64,000 nucleotides of DNA from positions 943,569 to 1,007,568 of the forward strand of contig MKVL01000010.1 of assembly GCA_001899205.1 (NCBI GenBank), written 5' to 3'. The stretch is from Mesorhizobium sp. 65-26. Its GTDB lineage: Bacteria > Pseudomonadota > Alphaproteobacteria > Rhizobiales > Rhizobiaceae. This document shows positions 1 to 8,136 of this stretch, one piece after another (positions within the stretch are counted from its first letter, which is position 1; each line of letters opens with the position of its first letter). The notes under the pieces were generated by a model, which had not been told where the DNA came from, ran no database searches, and was given only the letters and a program-made list of their open reading frames with translations. Made by a program: the position numbers and the translations under genes.

Positions 1-704
1 GCCTCCGGCTTCGCGGCGGTCATGTCGAGCAGCGAGGCGAGTATGTCGGACGCGCCGACGCCGCAATTGGCGCCGACGCCGAGCGGGGCCTGGGAAAGGC
101 CATCGGCGACGCCGTGAATGTCCTTCGGCAGCAGGCCCATCATGGTGCGGCCGGCGGTGTCGAATGAGCCGGTATAGGTGTAGGGCAGGCCGACGCGGAT
201 CGCGGCTTCGGCGGCGGCCCTGATCTCGTCCGGCGCTGACATCGTCTCGATCCAAGCGACTTCGGCGCCGCCGGCCTTGAGGCCCTCGATCTGTTCGGCG
301 AAGGCGTCGACTGCCTCCTCATAGGTCATGGCGCCGAGTGGAACCAGAAGCTCGCCGGTCGGGCCGACGGAACCGGCGACGATCACCTTGCGGCCGGCCT
401 TGTCGGCGACGGAGCGGGCGATCTCGGCGGCGCGCTTGTTCAACTCGTGCACGCGATCCTGCGCGTGGTGCAGCTTCAGCCTGTGGCGCGTGCCGCCGAA
501 GGAGTTGGTGAGGATGATGTCGGCGCCCGCGTCGACGAAATTCTGGTGCAGGCTGGTGATGGTGTCGGGCGCCGTTTCATTGAGCAGTTCGGGGGCCTCG
601 CCGGCCTCCAGCCCCATCGCGAACAGGTTGGTGCCGGTGGCGCCGTCGGCCAGCAGAACGCCCTTTTCGGCCAGCAATGCGTCGATAGGGTTGGTCGTCG
701 TCAT
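1..704 (-). CDS. bmt: Betaine--homocysteine S-methyltransferase, N-terminal part (cut by window start)
   Basis: This is the N-terminal ~234 residues of a homocysteine S-methyltransferase family enzyme, which moves a methyl group from betaine (or a related donor) to homocysteine to make methionine in the cytosol. The sequence shows the family start LLADGATGTNLF (residues ~17-28), LTNSFGGTRHRL (~65-76), AGSVGPTGELL (~110-120) and GANCGVGASDI. The Cys of GANC (about residue 214) is the first zinc/homocysteine ligand; the later Cys pair lies outside the window. An in-frame ATG at 719 would add five residues, and neither start has a good Shine-Dalgarno. A 16-bp palindrome lies 22 nt upstream of 719, which suggests regulation with the methionine cycle. 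Family assignment is firm; the methyl donor is inferred. Confidence 0.9.
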   Translation of the reverse strand, partial: MTTTNPIDALLAEKGVLLADGATGTNLFAMGLEAGEAPELLNETAPDTITSLHQNFVDAGADIILTNSFGGTRHRLKLHHAQDRVHELNKRAAEIARSVADKAGRKVIVAGSVGPTGELLVPLGAMTYEEAVDAFAEQIEGLKAGGAEVAWIETMSAPDEIRAAAEAAIRVGLPYTYTGSFDTAGRTMMGLLPKDIHGVADGLSQAPLGVGANCGVGASDILASLLDMTAAKPE

Positions 705-740
705 GGAAATGGCTTTCATGTCTGGATTTTGAATAAGGAT

Positions 741-756
741 ATAAAGAAGTCTTTAT
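741..756. promoter_or_regulatory. Perfect palindrome upstream of bmt, candidate ArsR/SahR-type operator
   Basis: The sequence reads ATAAAGA-AG-TCTTTAT, a perfect 7-bp inverted repeat with a 2-nt centre. It sits in an AT-rich patch just before bmt. ArsR-family regulators that sense S-adenosylhomocysteine (SahR type) control methionine-cycle genes in Proteobacteria through short palindromes, so this is a plausible operator. That link is inference. Confidence 0.55.
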
Positions 757-864
757 GTGTAGTCAATGAATCCGCGACGAAATCGCGTCGCGCGGCGCGT
801 CGGTGTGATCTCGACCTCGATGCCGTTGGAAACGCGGTTGCTGCCGACCTGTTTGCGGGATGGC

Positions 865-1722
865 TCAGGCAGCGCCTGACGGGAACGACATGCCGGCCAG
901 CCTTTGCGCGAAGGCAGCGGACTCGTGCGCGTTGATATCGGCGGCGCGGATCAGATTGTCGAAATGCCGTATCAGCGTCTGGATTGGCTGGGTGGCGTTG
1001 AGCACGAGATACATGTCGCCGACATAGATGGCGGCGCGGTAGGGCCCGAAGATCGTGTACGGGATCGAATAGCGCATGCGCCCGTCATAGAGGAACAGCC
1101 GGAAGGTCGGATAGAGATCGTCGAGCAGTGTCGCCATGTGCAGGAGCTGCTGGCGACGGTCGGCTTCCGGGAAGCGGTCCCATACGCCCAGCCCACGCGC
1201 GAAGATCTCCAGCGTGTGGCGAGGCATGCAGACTTCCATGTCGGTCTCGGGACGCCGGTTGTAGTCGATACGATACTGCGTCTCGCCGGCCTGCGCCTGC
1301 CTGCTCTTGTTGGCGATGCCTGCTTCGTAGTCGACCAGCGCTTCGGTGCGCAGAAGGTCGGGTATGCCGGCGGGGACGTAGCGGATCTTGGTGCCGGCCG
1401 CCTCGGCGTGCCACTTGGCCAGAAGCGTGCGGTCGAAGCCGTCCGGCGCCTCCTCGATCTCCAGGCTCTCGCGGATCTCGCCGGTCAGGACCTCGTCCTG
1501 GCTGAGGCCAAGCAACCAGTCCAGCGACACCTTGAACTCGGCGGCGATGTTGAGCAGCGTCTCGGCACGAGGCAGGCGCGTGGATGCTCCTGACAGAAGC
1601 TGGGAGAGCGCCGAGCGGTCGATGCCGACTGCGGTGGCGAAAGCCGACTGGTTCAGGTCGGATCGTGTCAAGAGCAATTTCAGGCGATCGCGGAAGATCG
1701 TCGAGAGGTCACGCTTGTCCAT
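865..1722 (-). CDS. XRE-family helix-turn-helix transcriptional regulator
   Basis: A 285-residue one-component regulator. An XRE/Cro-type helix-turn-helix lies at about residues 8-75 (LNQSAFATAVGIDRSALSQLLSG is followed by LPRAETLLNIAAEFKVSLDWLLG). A C-terminal domain of about 200 residues is rich in aromatic and charged residues, has no enzyme motif I recognise, and probably senses a ligand or forms dimers. The ATG at 1722 has an AGGAGG Shine-Dalgarno seven bases upstream, so the longer open frame to 1899 is not used. The gene is divergent from the fatty acid desaturase at 1952, and the shared region contains an 8-bp inverted repeat (1836-1865), so auto-regulation or control of the desaturase is plausible. 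Target genes and ligand are unknown. Confidence 0.85.
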   Translation of the reverse strand: MDKRDLSTIFRDRLKLLLTRSDLNQSAFATAVGIDRSALSQLLSGASTRLPRAETLLNIAAEFKVSLDWLLGLSQDEVLTGEIRESLEIEEAPDGFDRTLLAKWHAEAAGTKIRYVPAGIPDLLRTEALVDYEAGIANKSRQAQAGETQYRIDYNRRPETDMEVCMPRHTLEIFARGLGVWDRFPEADRRQQLLHMATLLDDLYPTFRLFLYDGRMRYSIPYTIFGPYRAAIYVGDMYLVLNATQPIQTLIRHFDNLIRAADINAHESAAFAQRLAGMSFPSGAA

Positions 1723-1835
1723 GGCTTGGCCTCCTGCCGGAAGAGGAAAAATTTGCGCCTGGGGCTGTCGCAGCCCCTGCCGTAGCGTAAATGAATCCTC
1801 GATGTTGTTTACAATAGATAACATGTGCGGCTGAA

Positions 1836-1865
1836 AATGCGCAATCGCAACAGTTTGTGCGCATT
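1836..1865. promoter_or_regulatory. Inverted repeat in the XRE/desaturase divergent promoter region
   Basis: AATGCGCA at 1836-1843 is repeated in inverse orientation as TGCGCATT at 1858-1865, separated by 14 nt. It lies between the divergent regulator and desaturase starts and is a candidate operator for the XRE protein. Binding is inferred from position only. Confidence 0.4.
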
Positions 1866-1951
1866 GTCGCGTTGCTGCAACCGCAGGCTCCTGACACAAT
1901 GCTGTCAGGAATCAATTGCGGTTCCGGCGACTGAGGGCAGTGGTCGATAGC

Positions 1952-2962
1952 ATGACTGGCATGAGCATGAGGCGTAGCGGCAAACCGGCCATCGAATGGC
2001 CGACAGTGGTTCTCGCCATTTTCTGTTACGCAACTTGGTTCGCCGTCGGCCTTTTCGTCTGGCCATCCTATCCAATCGTTGCGCTGATCGTTCTCGGTCT
2101 CGTCCTGGCGCTGCAATCCTCGCTCATCCATGAAGTGCTGCACGGCCACCCGACGCGCAACGCGCTCGTCAACGAGGCCTTCGTTTTCTTTCCGATCGGC
2201 CTGGTCTGGCCGTTCCGCCGCTTCAAGGCCATCCATCTGCGCCATCACGCCGACGAGCGGCTGACCGACCCGCTCGACGATCCGGAGAGCTATTACAAGG
2301 CGCTCTGGATGCACGACGAGATGCCGGGCGCGATGAAGTTCGTGCTGAAGCTCAACCATACGATGGTTGGCCGCTTCATCCTCGGCCCCTGGCTGTCGTC
2401 GATCGGCTTCTTCATCGACGACGCGCGGCAGGCGATTGCCGGCGACAAGGCCATCCGCAAGGCATGGCTGTTGCACGCCATCGGCGTCGCCGTGGTGGTG
2501 CCGATCGTGATCTTCGGCTTCGGCATGCCGCTGTGGCTTTATGTGTTGGGGCCGGTATGGCTCGGCCAGTCGCTGATCTCCATCCGCACCTACGCCGAGC
2601 ATCAGTGGTCGGAACATCCGGAAGGCCGCACCATCATCGTCGAGCGTTCGCCGCTGTCCTTCCTGTTCCTCAACAACAACCTGCATTTCGTGCATCACAA
2701 GAGCCCGACGGTTGCCTGGTACAGGCTGCCGAAGATGTTCCGCGAACGCCGCGAGGAGTGGCTGCGCATGAACAACGGCTATGTCTATCCTAACTATCTG
2801 GCGCTGATCCGCTCCTATGCCTTCAAGGCCAAGGAGCCGATCGTTCACCCGGTACTCCGGCGCGCGCCGGAGCCGGGCAGGGCGTTCAAGCCCCGCGTGC
2901 GGGCGCGCAACGTCAATGGTCTGGGCACCGCCCCGGTTCCGGCCGAGCCGCCGAGGGAATGA
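1952..2962 (+). CDS. Membrane fatty acid desaturase (three His-box family)
   Basis: A membrane di-iron fatty acid desaturase/hydroxylase-type protein of about 336 residues. The three histidine boxes are visible: HEVLHGH near residue 57, HLRHH near 92 and HFVHH near 248. Hydrophobic segments before the first box and near residues 165-200 give the usual membrane hairpins. The open frame begins at a TTG (1916), but ATG codons at 1952, 1961 and 1967 are better candidates; I chose 1952. The gene is divergent from an XRE regulator. The substrate (membrane lipid acyl chain or another lipid) cannot be read from the sequence. The C-terminal tail of about 60 residues is basic and proline-rich and probably cytoplasmic. 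Confidence 0.85.
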   Translation: MTGMSMRRSGKPAIEWPTVVLAIFCYATWFAVGLFVWPSYPIVALIVLGLVLALQSSLIHEVLHGHPTRNALVNEAFVFFPIGLVWPFRRFKAIHLRHHADERLTDPLDDPESYYKALWMHDEMPGAMKFVLKLNHTMVGRFILGPWLSSIGFFIDDARQAIAGDKAIRKAWLLHAIGVAVVVPIVIFGFGMPLWLYVLGPVWLGQSLISIRTYAEHQWSEHPEGRTIIVERSPLSFLFLNNNLHFVHHKSPTVAWYRLPKMFRERREEWLRMNNGYVYPNYLALIRSYAFKAKEPIVHPVLRRAPEPGRAFKPRVRARNVNGLGTAPVPAEPPRE

Positions 2963-3194
2963 GTAAGCGCTACCTCCGCGGCTTAGGTTGGCAACGGCTC
3001 AGCGTCCCACTCGCTTCTATCGTTGGCCGTCCGGAATAGAAACCATTCGGATATCAGCGCATCGGTGGCGTATTGGCGATGCGCGATGATCGATCGCCCT
3101 GACTTTCAGTCCTGCTCAGTCTCCATCCCTATTGCGAAGGCAGAGGCATCTCGTCAAAATGCCATCTAGTTAAAAAAGCTAAGCGGGGGGACTT

Positions 3195-4532
3195 ATGACA
3201 GTTACCTTTCCTATTTTCTTGGATACGACCCCTCACTACGCGAGCTCCAGTAGATATTATAAAGAAATGCGGGCTCGCCTCGTTCTTGGTGTGATCTTTA
3301 ACGACAATATGGTTCTGACCGATAGTAATGCAATAACATCGAGGAATATCCGTAGGCTTATATCGGAAGACGATCTTTTTCGAGAGCTTGCATTGTCTGG
3401 ATACTTCAAGATTGCTGTGAGAGACTCCTTCTCAGGACGGTTCTCAAATGGAGAATTTCTTCAATCTGCTGAGCAGGAATTTCGGAGTCGGGGAAAAATA
3501 AAGTGGAAAGTAGGAGACTCTGATCGCCGCGCGCTGGAAATCCTCGATAAGAACTCCCCTCTCGTCCATTGGGATTATAGAAGTGTTTCTCAATTCTACA
3601 CCGAGCGATGCGAGGCTCTTCTGGAAAGCTCTTCGAAAATACCGGAAGCAATCCTAAATCATATCAAGATGGCGGTTAGTGACTATAAATCAAAAAGAGA
3701 TGGAATTCTAGAACGGAGAATGGTTTACTATGATATTTTGAATAAAAATGGCAAATACTACATAGAAATGAACGATTCGGAGTCAAAATCTGTTTTAGAG
3801 ATATTTAATGGGCCCTATTTTTGTGCGATCCCGCATGCGCTGGGGCTTTCGCCAATTTACGCCAAACGCGACGCACCTGCGATACGTATGGTCAGGCACG
3901 AAAAAGGCTACAATTTTTCTCCGATCTCCGACCTGTACAGTTACAATACCTTTTTCGACGCAGAATTGATGTCTTCTGGTCTTAATCTTCTTGATATTGA
4001 AGATATCAAAAGGATTAACGGAAGCCTCAATATGAGGGAATTCAATTCCATCAGGCGGAATCCGTCTGGATCTGAATGGGTTAGAGGGTTTCGAGAGCTA
4101 TTTCACGTTATAGTAGTTGATATTGAAAGTTGTATTATTAAAAAGATTCCTGCTATTAAGTCGTCTTCTCTAAAACAGAGGCGTATGAGTATACAAACTT
4201 CCATCGCAATGGAGGCCAATTCCAAAAAGAAATATCTAGATATTGTCAAAACGACGATAAGCTACGCGTCTGGCCCGCTAGCTCCTCTGGCTCAATTTGT
4301 TCTAGATATTGCGAGGCCAGCAATAAACAGAAAGATAGACAGGGGGTCTGAGCAAAAATTGGAAAGGTCTGGTGTTTCAAGAGCACACATGGATGCTGTT
4401 GCAGTATCGGATTTTCTTTTTAAGAAAGAAGAGATGAACCGCTATCTTCGAGGGATAGAGGGTAACGCCAATATCGATGCAATCGAGACGGTGGTGCCAA
4501 CAGATCTATTCGATGGAGAGATTATAGCCTAA
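3195..4532 (+). CDS. Hypothetical protein, 445 residues, on an AT-rich island
   Basis: I do not recognise this protein. It is soluble in appearance, mixed alpha/beta at the N-terminus (MTVTFPIFLDTTPHYASSS, then RLVLGVIFNDNMVLTDSNAI) and helix-rich later. It has no signal peptide, no clear membrane segment and no enzyme motif I can name. A mildly hydrophobic helix occurs near residues 355-380 (TTISYASGPLAPLAQFVLDIA). A GGGGGGA Shine-Dalgarno precedes the ATG. Base use differs sharply from its neighbours: sampled 60-base rows are about 37-47 % GC, whereas surrounding genes are visibly above 60 %. The 3' end overlaps the convergent NUDIX gene by 27 nt. Composition and the orphan nature suggest recent horizontal transfer, and the two genes may form a functional pair. 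No function is assigned. Confidence 0.8.
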   Translation: MTVTFPIFLDTTPHYASSSRYYKEMRARLVLGVIFNDNMVLTDSNAITSRNIRRLISEDDLFRELALSGYFKIAVRDSFSGRFSNGEFLQSAEQEFRSRGKIKWKVGDSDRRALEILDKNSPLVHWDYRSVSQFYTERCEALLESSSKIPEAILNHIKMAVSDYKSKRDGILERRMVYYDILNKNGKYYIEMNDSESKSVLEIFNGPYFCAIPHALGLSPIYAKRDAPAIRMVRHEKGYNFSPISDLYSYNTFFDAELMSSGLNLLDIEDIKRINGSLNMREFNSIRRNPSGSEWVRGFRELFHVIVVDIESCIIKKIPAIKSSSLKQRRMSIQTSIAMEANSKKKYLDIVKTTISYASGPLAPLAQFVLDIARPAINRKIDRGSEQKLERSGVSRAHMDAVAVSDFLFKKEEMNRYLRGIEGNANIDAIETVVPTDLFDGEIIA

Positions 4533-5045
4533 TTTGAACATGCCTATCGCCGATATGCTCACCGGGTCGAATATGCCCTTCTCTTTGAGGGAATTGGTTG
4601 TTATTCGAGAAATTGCTAGTGGCACTATTTCTTCTATCTCTTCCTTGCCTTTTTCCAAAGAGAGGCTCTTCATCTGATCTTCGGAAACCTTTGCCGTAAA
4701 TATATGGACAGGAAAAGCGTTGCCGATTACAAAAAGATGCTGCATTTTCGGCACAGATATGCCGCATTCTTCCTTGAGTTCCCTTCGGGCGCATTCATCA
4801 GGTGTTTCGCCTGATTCGCCGAAACCTTGGAAAATCTCGGTCGAAACCATGCGATCCGAATAGCGATATCTTCGGCCAAGATAGATAAATTTATCGCAAT
4901 GCAAGAGCACGCCAGAGCCAAAGGGGCTTTTCCAGCAGAAGCGAATGTATTTGCCGCTTTCCCCGTTTGGGAAAAGTACGTCGTCGTCAAAGACGGTTGC
5001 GTATCGGTTCTGGTATACTATATTTTCTTTTTTTGTTATTATCAT
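4506..5045 (-). CDS. NUDIX hydrolase
   Basis: A 179-residue NUDIX-fold hydrolase that would cleave a nucleoside diphosphate linked to another moiety. The NUDIX box is complete at residues 74-96: G74, E80, then R88-E89-L90-K91-E92-E93 and G95 match GX5EX7REUXEEXGU, so metal binding and catalysis should be intact. Preceding strands (YIRFCWKSPFGSGVLLHC) and the YLGRRYRYSDRMVSTEIF segment resemble ADP-ribose-pyrophosphatase-like members, but the substrate is not certain. It shares the low-GC composition of the convergent 445-residue protein and overlaps its last 27 nt. I see no Shine-Dalgarno before the ATG. The gene could process a nucleotide signal or clean up damaged nucleotides; this is inference. 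Confidence 0.9.
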   Translation of the reverse strand: MIITKKENIVYQNRYATVFDDDVLFPNGESGKYIRFCWKSPFGSGVLLHCDKFIYLGRRYRYSDRMVSTEIFQGFGESGETPDECARRELKEECGISVPKMQHLFVIGNAFPVHIFTAKVSEDQMKSLSLEKGKEEIEEIVPLAISRITTNSLKEKGIFDPVSISAIGMFKLGYNLSIE

Positions 5046-5215
5046 TCTGGAGGTCTTTTAGCGATTATGTTGATTGATTTTGAGGCGCGTACTATTCTAT
5101 ACGCTGCCTGATGCTGCCCTGATGTGTTGTACCGGCAATCAAAAAAACTTGCAATGTTGGGCGAATGGCGAATATGTTCTGTGCGATAAGGTGCTGAATT
5201 TAAAGAGAAATGCTG

Positions 5216-6013
5216 ATGGTTTCGATTGCGGCCCTTCCGATGTACGATTGGCCGGAAGTTCATGGCGAGGTTGATGCGCTATGGGCGCGCTTGCGCGAGG
5301 CGTTCCGGGGGCGGGGGATAGATGCGCCGTCGTCTATCGTGCGCCGCAACAGCGAACTGGCCGCAGTGCCGGGCGGAATTCGCGACGAGGCCGGCGTGGT
5401 CATCGCGCCGGATCCGGCTACGCTGCCGCCAGACGAACTCGATTTTCACAGGCTTTGGTTGCACCCCTCGCTGCTCTTCGCGCAGACCTGTTGGGGGCCG
5501 ATGGAACTCGGCCTGGCAAAACATGTACGCGTCGTGGCGCAGCCCAGCTATGATGCCTTCGAGGGCGGGCGGGGCGAGACCTACTCCAGCGCGCTGGTGA
5601 TGCGAGCAGGCGAAGGCGCGCCGATTGCGGCTCCCGATGAAGGGTGTTCTCTCCTTCCGTTCGATCTGCTGCGCGGCAAGCGCCTCGCCTTCAACAGCCT
5701 CGATTCCATGTCGGGCATCATCGCGTTGACGCGCGACCTCGAAGCCTCGGGCGAGAGCACGGAACTGTTTTCCGATCGGATCCAGAGCGGCGGCCATCGC
5801 GCGTCGATCGTCGCGGTTGCCGAAGGTCGGGCCGACGTCGCCGCGATCGATTGCGAGAGTTGGGCGCTCGCCCGGCGTTTCGAGCCGGCGGCGTGCGAGG
5901 TCGTAGTGGTCGGTTGGACGGCGCGGCGCAAGGGCCTACCCTACATCACCGCGAGGACCACGCCCGACAGTATCGTCGCGGCCCTGAGCGAAGGGGTGGC
6001 GGCAGCCGGTTGA
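5216..6013 (+). CDS. PhnD/SsuA-like substrate-binding domain protein, no signal peptide
   Basis: A 265-residue protein resembling the PhnD/phosphate-phosphonate type periplasmic-binding fold: a start of VSIAALPMYDWPE, a central GKRLAFNSLDSMSGIIAL block (about residues 153-170) and a late GRADVAAIDCESWALA block match the two-lobed family pattern. It lacks an N-terminal signal peptide, so it probably stays in the cytosol, and there is no permease or ATPase beside it. ATG codons occur at 5210 and 5216; the second gives better spacing from AAAGAGA. It may bind a small anion or nucleotide-like ligand as a sensor or carrier. The ligand is unknown. Base composition is back to the GC-rich norm, which marks the right edge of the AT-rich island. 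Confidence 0.7.
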   Translation: MVSIAALPMYDWPEVHGEVDALWARLREAFRGRGIDAPSSIVRRNSELAAVPGGIRDEAGVVIAPDPATLPPDELDFHRLWLHPSLLFAQTCWGPMELGLAKHVRVVAQPSYDAFEGGRGETYSSALVMRAGEGAPIAAPDEGCSLLPFDLLRGKRLAFNSLDSMSGIIALTRDLEASGESTELFSDRIQSGGHRASIVAVAEGRADVAAIDCESWALARRFEPAACEVVVVGWTARRKGLPYITARTTPDSIVAALSEGVAAAG

Positions 6014-6037
6014 GAGGGCCCAGTCACTGAGGGCGAA

Positions 6038-6104
6038 GGGACAGTTTACTTTTTCTGTCAACCTTCGAAATCTCGCTCGCCGTCCGGAAAAAGTAAACTG
6101 TCCC
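6038..6104. repeat. 18-bp perfect inverted repeat between convergent genes
   Basis: GGGACAGTTTACTTTTTC at 6038-6055 recurs in inverse orientation at 6087-6104 with a 31-nt loop. It lies between the convergent PhnD-like and M24 genes, so it could act as a bidirectional terminator, but the sequence resembles the GGGGACAG-type intergenic palindromes scattered in many bacterial genomes. A partial GGGGACAG match also occurs near 28796. Confidence 0.75.
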
Positions 6105-6110
6105 CGGCGT

Positions 6111-7469
6111 CTAGCCGCCCAGCAACCGCTCGTCGAGCGGGTAGGTTGAGAGCTGCTCGTTGCCGCTCTCGGTGATGAGGATCTGCTCCTCGATCTTGAC
6201 GCCTTCGCGGCCGCCCAGCCGGCCGATATAGCTTTCCACGCATAGCACCATGCCGGGCTCGAGCACGCCGTCGGGCGTGTCGGACGTCCAGTCGCTGGCG
6301 TGTGGCAGCGTCGGATATTCATCCGCGAGACCGACCCCGTGGTAGAGCACGCCATAGCGCGTCGGGAAGCAGTCTCCGGGCGGCGCCGCCGAACGCTCGA
6401 CCAGATCGCGGAAGGAAATGCCTGGCCGCATCAGATCCGTGTTGTGAGAAATCTGGTCGGCAGCGACACGGAAGAGATCGCGCTGTTCGTTGGTCGGCTT
6501 TTTGTCGCCGCACAGCCAGGTGCGAGACAGGTCCGCGCAGAAACCATATGGGCCGATGAGGTCGGTATCGAACGCGACCAGGTCGCCGTTCTCGATGATG
6601 CGTGACGAGCATTCCTGGAACCAGGGATTGGTGCGCGGGCCCGACGACAGGAGCCGCGTTTCGATCCACTCGCCGCCGCGCGCGATGTTGCCACGGTGCA
6701 GTTCGGCCCACAGTTCGTTTTCGGAGACGCCGGGCTTCAGCGCCGCTTCCATCTCGCTCATGGCCGCCTCGCAGGCAACGATGGCGCGGCGCATGGCAAG
6801 GATCTCGTCCGGCGACTTGATGAGACGGGCGTTCTCCATCACGGCTTCGCCATTGCCGATGCCGATGCCGAGCCGCGCGAGTTCCTCGACGCCTTCCGGG
6901 TTGAGGTGGTCGACGGCGATCCGGCGGTTGCCGCCGCCGTGCTCGGCGACGAGGTCGGCGATGCCGGCGGCCCAGCGGCGCACCTTATGCTCGGTCAACT
7001 CGCCGCTGTAGAGATACATCCACGACACGGCCGGGCGCACCTCGTCGACGACGCCGGAATGATCGGACAGATGCTCGCAGGAGAAATAGTCGAACAGCAC
7101 CACCGGCCCCTCGGTGGCGACGAAGCAATGCCGGGTCGGATTGTGCGCGACCCAGAGCTGCATGTTGGTCGAATCCGTCGCGTAGCGGATGTTGACGGGG
7201 TCGTAGAGCAGGGCGCCGGCATAGTCGCGCCGCCTCAGCTCGGCGCGGATGCGCTCGAGCCGGTATTCTCGCATCGCCGGCAGGTCGGGGGCGGCAATAC
7301 CCGCCGCCGCCCACTCGCTTTCAGCCTGGGCGCCGTAGCCCAGCACATGTTGGTTGAGCGAAGCCGCCTTTTCGCGCGAAGCTTCGCGCAGCGCCTCGAC
7401 CGAGCCGGGTTCGAACGGCAAGATCTTACGATGCCGGCCGAAGCTGCCCTTAGCCTGTTCTTGCTGCAT
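6111..7469 (-). CDS. dddP: M24-family protein close to DMSP lyase DddP
   Basis: A 452-residue member of the M24 (creatinase/aminopeptidase P) fold that looks closest to DddP, the metal-dependent enzyme that cleaves dimethylsulfoniopropionate to acrylate and dimethyl sulfide. DddP-like stretches include SEWAAAGI, MREYRLERI, IRYATDSTNMQLW and GGEWIETRLLSSGPRTNPWF. Metal ligands of the fold are present: D301/D303, D313, H377, E412 and E427. The HGVGLADEYP segment keeps both H377 and D383, the latter matching the catalytic Asp described for Ruegeria DddP (alignment from memory). It is last in an operon with an SGNH hydrolase, a dimethylglycine dehydrogenase-like enzyme and an MttB-family methyltransferase. 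The real substrate may be another onium compound. The start lacks a strong Shine-Dalgarno. Confidence 0.75.
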   Translation of the reverse strand: MQQEQAKGSFGRHRKILPFEPGSVEALREASREKAASLNQHVLGYGAQAESEWAAAGIAAPDLPAMREYRLERIRAELRRRDYAGALLYDPVNIRYATDSTNMQLWVAHNPTRHCFVATEGPVVLFDYFSCEHLSDHSGVVDEVRPAVSWMYLYSGELTEHKVRRWAAGIADLVAEHGGGNRRIAVDHLNPEGVEELARLGIGIGNGEAVMENARLIKSPDEILAMRRAIVACEAAMSEMEAALKPGVSENELWAELHRGNIARGGEWIETRLLSSGPRTNPWFQECSSRIIENGDLVAFDTDLIGPYGFCADLSRTWLCGDKKPTNEQRDLFRVAADQISHNTDLMRPGISFRDLVERSAAPPGDCFPTRYGVLYHGVGLADEYPTLPHASDWTSDTPDGVLEPGMVLCVESYIGRLGGREGVKIEEQILITESGNEQLSTYPLDERLLGG

Positions 7470-7498
7470 TACAATTCAGCCCTGACTGGTTTGTACAG

Positions 7499-8134
7499 CT
7501 AGCGCACCAACACTTCTGAGTTGGAGCGCGGTCCCGTCGCTGCTTCGCAGAATGCCGCGATTGCGCGTGCAATCTTGCGGCCGCCCTGCACCGACGGTTC
7601 GATCGGATTGGCCAGGTCCTCGTCCTGATCGCATATCAACCGCAGGTCGATCAGCGTCAGGCCCCTGGAGAACGCCGCGCGCGTAATCGTATCGTTGAAC
7701 AGGCTTAGGGCCGTATTCGCGATACGACGTTGCATCGGTTCCACGAACCGGCCGTCGTATATCGTGCAGACCGCGAGAGGACGGTTCGTCGCCGTCACAG
7801 TATCGAGCATCGCGTTGTAGTTGCGCGCGAAATTCTCTCGAATGGTTGCGAGGCGATCCAGAACTTCGGCGACCGACGACGAGGGTTCGCCGAGTATGCC
7901 GCCGTGGTCGAGCGCGTCGTTGCCGCCGATGCTGAGCACCAGATGCGTCACGTCGCTCCCCAGCCATCCCAATTGCCGCTTCACATCTCCGGTTACGCTT
8001 CCGTCGACTGCATGCAGGCTTACTCGCCATCCCGTCGGCAGGGTGCTTCGCAATTGGCTCGCTACGTCGGGTCCATCGCCGACGTAGCCGCCGTTGTCGA
8101 AAATCGAGTCACCAAGCAGGACGACATGCGGCAT
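7499..8134 (-). CDS. SGNH/GDSL-family hydrolase
   Basis: A 211-residue SGNH hydrolase-like protein without signal peptide. Block I is GDSIFDNGG with Ser at about residue 10, and the Asn block is SIGGNDAL near residue 71. The usual C-terminal D-x-x-H block is not obvious: the region reads NPIEPSVQGGRKIA, so the catalytic His is displaced or missing, as in a subset of the family. The frame opens at TTG 8140 within a 4-nt overlap with the preceding gene, but ATG 8134 is the likelier start. Translational coupling to the upstream oxidoreductase suggests a role in the same pathway, perhaps as an esterase. The substrate is unknown. Confidence 0.75.
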   Translation of the reverse strand: MPHVVLLGDSIFDNGGYVGDGPDVASQLRSTLPTGWRVSLHAVDGSVTGDVKRQLGWLGSDVTHLVLSIGGNDALDHGGILGEPSSSVAEVLDRLATIRENFARNYNAMLDTVTATNRPLAVCTIYDGRFVEPMQRRIANTALSLFNDTITRAAFSRGLTLIDLRLICDQDEDLANPIEPSVQGGRKIARAIAAFCEAATGPRSNSEVLVR

Positions 8135-8136
8135 GA

